Source of the DNA: Dichomitus squalens LYAD-421 SS1 | Lineage: Eukaryota; Basidiomycota; Agaricomycetes; Polyporales; Polyporaceae | DNA: 64,000 bases | Direction of reading: 5' to 3' | Assembly (NCBI RefSeq): GCF_000275845.1 | Contig: NW_006766894.1 | Coordinates: forward strand, 365,256 to 429,255 | In this document: one piece after another, positions 58,901 to 64,000 of the stretch | Layout of the letters: the number at the start of each line of letters is the position of its first letter | How positions within the stretch are numbered: position 1 is the stretch's first letter | Notes under the pieces: model-generated | The model's input: only the letters and a program-made list of their open reading frames with translations | Database searches by the model: none | What the model was told of the DNA's origin: nothing | Program-made: the position numbers and the translations under genes

Positions 58901-60031
58901 GGGAGCTTCCAGCTGCCGTTCGTCGGCGCCGCGGTCAGCTCTTCCAAGACTGAGCGGGCGCGCTCGTCCGCGTCCACGGCGCAACGTGTAGTGACCTTGA
59001 CCTCGTCCGCGTCCGGGAAGGACGTGGCCGCGATTGGGGACGGTAAGGTCCGGGCGGAGGCGAAGAAGCAGGCGAAGGACAAGGACAAGAAGGAGGACAA
59101 GGACAAGACGCCGAAGTACGCCAGTGGGCCGCTCCGCGTTCGTCCCATGACTGGTCAACCTGGGCCGAGGAGACAGCGTACTGCGTCCGTGTCTGTTACT
59201 GCTTCTACCCCCGCACCCGCACCTGTTCAGCCCGCACCTCCCCCGCCTGCCCCCGCCCCTGCCCCGCGTGCTGCCCCTTCGCCACTCACGACTAACCCTC
59301 CGAATGCGACCGCCTTGCCGCCGCCTACCCCGGCGCAGGCGCAGCCTGCACATCGTGCGTCGATATCCGTCCCGCAGTCGCCTATGGATGGTTCCGTCCA
59401 ATACCATCCATACTCCTCGTCGGCTCCTGATCCCACGCAAGCTCAGCAGCAGCAACAGCAGCCCCAACAGCAGCAGGTGCAAGACGATTACGCCATGCAG
59501 TACAGCAGCCCCGACGAGAGCGTCGTGGACGACAGACGGTACAGCGCCGCGCAGTCGAGCTATGACTCGCCCCAGTCCGCGGCGACGATATACGACCCCC
59601 AACCACAGGTGCAGTACGTGCAAAGCCCTGTGAGCGCGTACCCGGCTACGCCCTCCCAGCCACCGAACGGGTACTACATGCCGTACCCGTCTCAGCCACA
59701 GTCTACAACCAACGGCTACGAGGGCCACGGGATGATGGGGATGATGCCCCCGCCGCCCGTGGACGCTACGAACGCGGGGACGGGCAGCATTGCGCCGTCG
59801 ATGACGACTATCTCACACGCGTATGTTGGCGGTGCTCAGCATGCGCCCCCGCGGCAGATTGAGTACCAGCAGGCGCAGCAGCATCCCCAGCACCAGCACC
59901 AGCATCAACACCATGCGCACCATCAGCAGCAGCAGACTATGACTCCGATGCCTGCGCACATACAGGGGTGGGCGCAGCAGGGCGACCCTGCTTGGGCCAA
60001 GTACGAGTTCAACCCTGGGTGGGCAACGTGA
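55935..60031 (+). CDS. Zn(II)2Cys6 transcription factor with fungal_trans domain
   Basis: This is a large nuclear regulator of more than 1,100 residues. The binuclear zinc cluster is assembled across a 182-nt intron (56208-56389): VVCAE joins CKRLKLKCDRRTPCSSCLKR and DTVQRCVYSQ, giving the canonical spacing C-x2-C-x6-C-x5-C-x2-C-x8-C. A linker and dimerising coil follow (VQTLHNRIIEIERVLAQLQ). The fungal-specific regulatory domain is in the middle: LFEKTAAYDLDSVIAMILQV, VARMMGLAMDPDEFPGTYNL, and FEAETRRRVWWEVYYYD, a typical signature of the family. The C-terminal third is disordered, with Ala/Pro, Gln and His/Gln-rich runs, and ends TGA at 60029-60031. At least five introns are needed. No adjacent metabolic cluster indicates a target. 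Confidence 0.88.
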
Positions 60032-62047
60032 GGAAGGGGACTTGGACTCTGATCGAGGCATCTTGTGCGCCTCTTCGTGGTATTTATCCTTATTCATTTA
60101 TCTCTCGTCCGCTTGTTGTGTCTCTGGCCTTCGCTGCAGATCTGCGGTTGTGGTATCTTGCGTCTCAGTCTCCATCCTGCCTCGCCTCTCCCGTTCGTCG
60201 CCCACCACCTCTCACACATCTATGTCTTCCTCTCATGCACGATCATGTCTTCCCATCTCCTTGCTTTACCTGCTGCGCACCGCCTGGCTTTTCGATCATC
60301 CGCCTCTTTTTCTGCTTTGCGGTGTCCCTGAAAGGATTTCATGGCGTTATCCACCCACTACTCTTCCCTTTCGGTTTCTCAGACGTCCTGCATGTACTGG
60401 AAGCGGACGTTCACGGCTTTCTTGATTCAATAAGTTCGCGATTGCGACCAGTGCACGTCGGTCGCGCTCTACCCCATCTTTGGATTCGTGTACATTACAT
60501 TCGCTCAGCTATTTGCTTACCTTACGGTCACTGCCTATGCTTCCCTTTGCTCCTCCGTGTCTACGCCGACCCGTCTGGATGCTCCATCCCCACGTGTATC
60601 TTTAGTGTCAGATACCTAGGAATAGACTTTCACTGTCTTGTCTTCGTGTGACGAACGTGTCAATATTGTCGATTTTGGGCGACACTTCAGTGAGTTTTTT
60701 GTCCCTTCTGTTGCACTTCAGATAGCTCCAACAGCTGATTGTTCCGACCTTTCGCAGAGAAGTCTCGCCGCTCCGCCACTCTTTCCGTTCCAGCGTATCA
60801 CGGTGTTGCCTAGCGGACCTTTGCGGACCGGCCCTTGTTCGCGTGCGGTTTAATCCTCGGTTTCGCTCTGAGAGCGCAGTCGCTCCTGGAGTGGGCCGGC
60901 TGTAAATACACATGTTGGAACACGGTTGCTCACTTCACCAGGGAACATGCGGCTTCGTCCAGGATGTCCAGAATCTTTGGACAAGAGTAGCCGAGAAAGA
61001 GGTAACGTGAGGAGGACTTGCAAGAACCTCGGAGGTTGTTGCTGCTTCTCCTGCAGACGGACCGTTTCCCGGCCCGCCGCGCATTTATAGGTGAGCCTAA
61101 ACGCCTTGTACTATACGAAAAGGCAGGAGTCGAGTTCGCTGGACAGACGGCAGGTTTGCAGACGCTTTGAAGACTCATTAGTCCGATTCCGTGCTACATC
61201 ACCAAAGTGAATCACTTCAGACGCAGACCTACGATAGCGTATGACTGCTCACCGCATTGCAATGTGTTCTGGCCTGGGATTCCGACAACACGCTAACAGC
61301 GCATATCAGGTCACCTGTGCTGCGGAGCGGCGGGTAGTCAAGACGGACATGTTATTACCCGCGGCAGCTATAGTTACTGCACTGAAGTCATGCCCAGGAT
61401 CATTTGCATTTGCAGCCAATCATAAGGCAGATTCTGCCATCACTATACTCAGAGCCATCACCTTCCATGTCCCTGCGGTGATCGCTCTGGATATTTTCCT
61501 GGAGCTGCAAGTTGTTGCTAATCTATCATCCTCCTGACAGTGCGGGTGTAAGCTCGGTTGAACCTCAACAGTACTAGTTCATCTGGTTCAGCAGGTGAGC
61601 GTTGTCATTCCATCTCCATAGTCGTGGAACCTCTGAGCTTAAAAATTTCGGACCTCGTTGCACTGGACCCCTCGGTGAAGCTACCGGCGCGTGAGGTAGC
61701 CGAAATGTGGTCAGCCATGTGGGGCAACACTATTCACAGACCGCTAGTTCCCGCAGAGGACAAGTACATGGCGTCGTGCTTCTGTTTTTCCCCGCGTCCT
61801 TCCCACCGCGGATGCGGTTGTACATGTGCTGTCTGTACCAGAAGACTCATGAAAGCTGGAGCAAGAGATGGAAAGCGAGCCTACGGCTCTGACAGGCCCG
61901 CTATGTTGCGTCATTTGTTCTCTTCGCTCCTGTATTTATCCGAGGAGTCTTCACATATAAGAGGGGGTCTCAAGCTACGCTAACGACGTGCTCCACTTCG
62001 CCTAAGTCCTCGCCTCTCCGATTATCCAGTGCATCCACGGTGACAAG
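60032..62047. other. 2-kb spacer before the polygalacturonase
   Basis: The first 600 bp are C/T-rich and include hydrophobic-looking frames that are most likely 3' untranslated sequence of the zinc-cluster gene. Frames at 61241-61537 and 61558-61983 (plus) show no domain I can name. The final 100 bp carry a TATA-like tataaga (61957-61963) about 90 bp before the polygalacturonase start. Confidence 0.4.
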
Positions 62048-64000
62048 ATGTCCTCTGTCCTCCGCCTTGCCGCACTTCTTGCATTGGCGCGTGCCATCGT
62101 GGCTGCCCCCACTGCTAGCAACTGCACGGGAACGATTGCCTCGCTCGACGACGTTGACGATGCGGTCAAGTGCACCACCGTGGTCATCAACTCGTTCACG
62201 GTCCCTGCTGGCGAGACGTTCAACCTCGAGCTCGCGGACGGTACCACTGTCAACATGGGTGCGTCAGCATGTTCTTGGCCCTCTGTTCTCTGCCCCTCCG
62301 CCCCTTTGCCCTTGCTCCGATGCACAGTCCCCGCGGCTGTACTGGCTGCAGATCGAGTGCAAATGGCAAGTACGGGTGTGAACGAACGCTAACGTGTTAT
62401 GCTATTCCTGGTGCGCAGAGGGCGACGTGACCTTCGCCTTCAAGGAGTGGGACGGACCCCTCTTCCAAGTTAGGTAGGTAACTTTCGGCGACCTTTTACG
62501 TCATACCACTGCATGGGTATCGAATGCTGAATGTGGTCACAGCGGCAAAGACATCACCTGTAGGTCCTTCCGAATGAGAACCCCGGCATACCCGTAAGGC
62601 TATTATAATGACGAACGCGTGCAGTCAACGGCAATGGCCACACCTTTGATGGAAACGGCCCTGACTACTGGGTTCGTGCCTCCCGTTTGTCGGCTATGTG
62701 CGCCATTTAACACGCGATATACGTCTACAGGACGGACAGGGTGGCAACGGAGGCGTCACCAAGCCTGCGCCCATGATGAAGTACGCATCTGTTTATTCTT
62801 GAAAAGTATGACTGATAGAGTTCACCTATTCTTGCATAGGATCAAAATATCCGGTACCTATTCCGTAAGTGCTTCCCTGCATTCTCGAATTGATTTGACA
62901 TTAGACTCCTGCTGATCTGTGCGGGTGCAAATGCAGAACGTCAAGGTCCTAAACTCTCCAGCACGCGTGTACAGCGTCTCGAACCCTGCCGCGTTGACAA
63001 TGTCTTCCTTGACGATCGACGACTGTGCGTGTCTGGACGCATCTTTACGTCCGCCCTCTGTGCGCTGCATTGCGTTACTCACAAGTTCTCCTTCGGATTG
63101 CCAGCCGCTGGAGACGCGCCTAACTCGAAGAGTGATGGAAAGGCCGCAGGCCACAACACGGACGGGTTTGATGTCAGCACAACGGACCTGGTCATCGAGA
63201 ACAGGTGGGCCGCTCTCCCTCGTACCTCTCCCCTGAACCTCATTGGCGCAATGCAGCACGATTCATAACCAGGACGACTGCCTTGCGATCAACAAGGGTA
63301 GCAACATCGTCTTTCAGGGCAACACCTGCATTGGAGGACACGGCATTTCAGTAGTATGTCAAGTTGCACCCGTGACACTGTGCACGCCTTCTGACCAACA
63401 TGGACTAGGGCTCAATCAGCTCGAGTGTCACTGTCTCCGGGATCACCATCCAGAACAACGTCATCCAGGACAAGTGGGTACCTCATCGTCAAATTCATGC
63501 TTTACGCATCTGTCTTTCTGACAATCCCCGTCGGGCGATTCAGCGACCAAGCACTCCGTATCAAGACTGATGCGTCCGCGACGGGCTCGACCGTAACCAA
63601 CATCACCTACTCGGGTAACACAGGAACTGGTCTTCGTCAGTTCGGTGTCCTCATCGACCAGGTATTTCCGGCCGTTCACTGACAAGCCAAATGGGAGACG
63701 CGCTGAATTGCATCCTCTGCAGAGCTACCCGGACACCCTCGGTACTCCCGGTACCGGAGTGAAGCTTTCGGTGCGCGCTCTTGACCTCGTAGTATCCTGT
63801 CGTTCGCTGACCTATGGTCATCCTTCTTTCAGGGCGTCAACTTCGTCGGCAGCACCAACAGCCTCAGCGTGAACAGCGATGCTCAACGTGTAGCCGTTAA
63901 CTGCGGTGTCGGATCCTGCACCGGTGAGTGCATCACCAACGACGGTCGTGCTAACTAGTGCTGACCGGACTGATCACAGGCACCTGGGACTGGTCCGCGC
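62048..64000 (+). CDS. Endopolygalacturonase, GH28 (3' end outside the window)
   Basis: This secreted enzyme cuts alpha-1,4-galacturonan in pectin by inversion. The start [20 protein letters not shown] is a signal peptide, followed by [13 protein letters not shown], the usual mature start. At least seven short introns are needed. Conserved motifs in order: [12 protein letters not shown]; the catalytic [16 protein letters not shown] with the Asp pair; GGHGISVGS with the active-site His; and ALRIKTDA with the substrate-binding Arg and Lys. All four GH28 motifs are present, so it should be active if intact. The sequence ends in GTWDWSA near the conserved Cys-rich C-terminus; only a few residues are missing. 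It is a parallel beta-helix protein. Endo rather than exo action is inferred from the motif set and the compact loops. Confidence 0.92.

Noticed and set aside
58526..59728. 400-codon minus-strand frame
   Set aside because: It is Arg/Leu/Gly-rich and lies antisense to the zinc-cluster gene; its composition is what G+C-rich codons give on the other strand.
1..64000. CRISPR arrays, bacterial operons or ribosome binding sites
   Set aside because: The sequence is eukaryotic nuclear DNA with spliced genes; no regularly spaced direct repeats were found.

Overview
This window is nuclear DNA from a filamentous basidiomycete, most likely an Agaricomycete of the polypore (wood-decay) type. The evidence is protein genes cut by many 40-80 nt GT-AG introns, about 55% G+C in coding DNA, eukaryotic tRNAs, and a Clp1 (clampless)-type protein, a family known from mushrooms and smuts. 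A secreted polygalacturonase fits a plant-associated lifestyle. All gene models were assembled by eye by joining open frames across plausible splice sites; no search was run.

Layout. 0.8-1.9 kb: a GNAT acetyltransferase. 5.8-7.0 kb: a bZIP factor. 9.8-11.8 kb: a long transaldolase-like protein with no Schiff-base lysine. 13.6-17.1 kb: a compact housekeeping group of PIG-F/Gpi11, a Pho13-type phosphatase and ribosomal protein eL34. 19-32.7 kb: the densest part, holding Nop53, tRNA-Gly, a universal-stress-protein gene, a WW-domain gene, an RCC1 gene with one unusually long intron, a split tRNA-like gene, a large FHA protein with Ki-67-like short repeats, a second identical tRNA-Gly, and a conserved-looking gene of unknown role. 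37-38 kb: Clp1-like gene.

38.9-42.6 kb is a broken accessory block. It holds a MAP-kinase-kinase relic whose kinase lobe is split with one part inverted, a 426-bp exact duplication on either side of a 309-bp run of Ns, and a 5'-truncated cytochrome P450 with an in-frame stop and a changed ExxR motif. From 45 kb the window returns to intact genes: an AT-hook/bHLH factor, SEC11 signal peptidase, an NCS1 purine-cytosine permease, a large Zn(II)2Cys6 factor, and a GH28 endopolygalacturonase that runs off the end.

Several long stretches (1.9-5.7, 7.0-9.8, 17.1-19.0, 32.7-37.0, 42.7-44.9, 50.8-55.9 and 60.0-62.0 kb) show only short, uninformative frames and look intergenic or decayed. The neighbours do not form one pathway: the housekeeping genes (ribosome, nucleolus, GPI anchor, signal peptidase, Ran exchange factor) are mixed with four transcription or developmental regulators and a few transport and secretion genes. 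I did not find a convincing new multi-gene system. The most unusual single items are the lysine-less transaldolase-like protein, the FHA/Ki-67-like protein and the rearranged MAPKK/P450 block.
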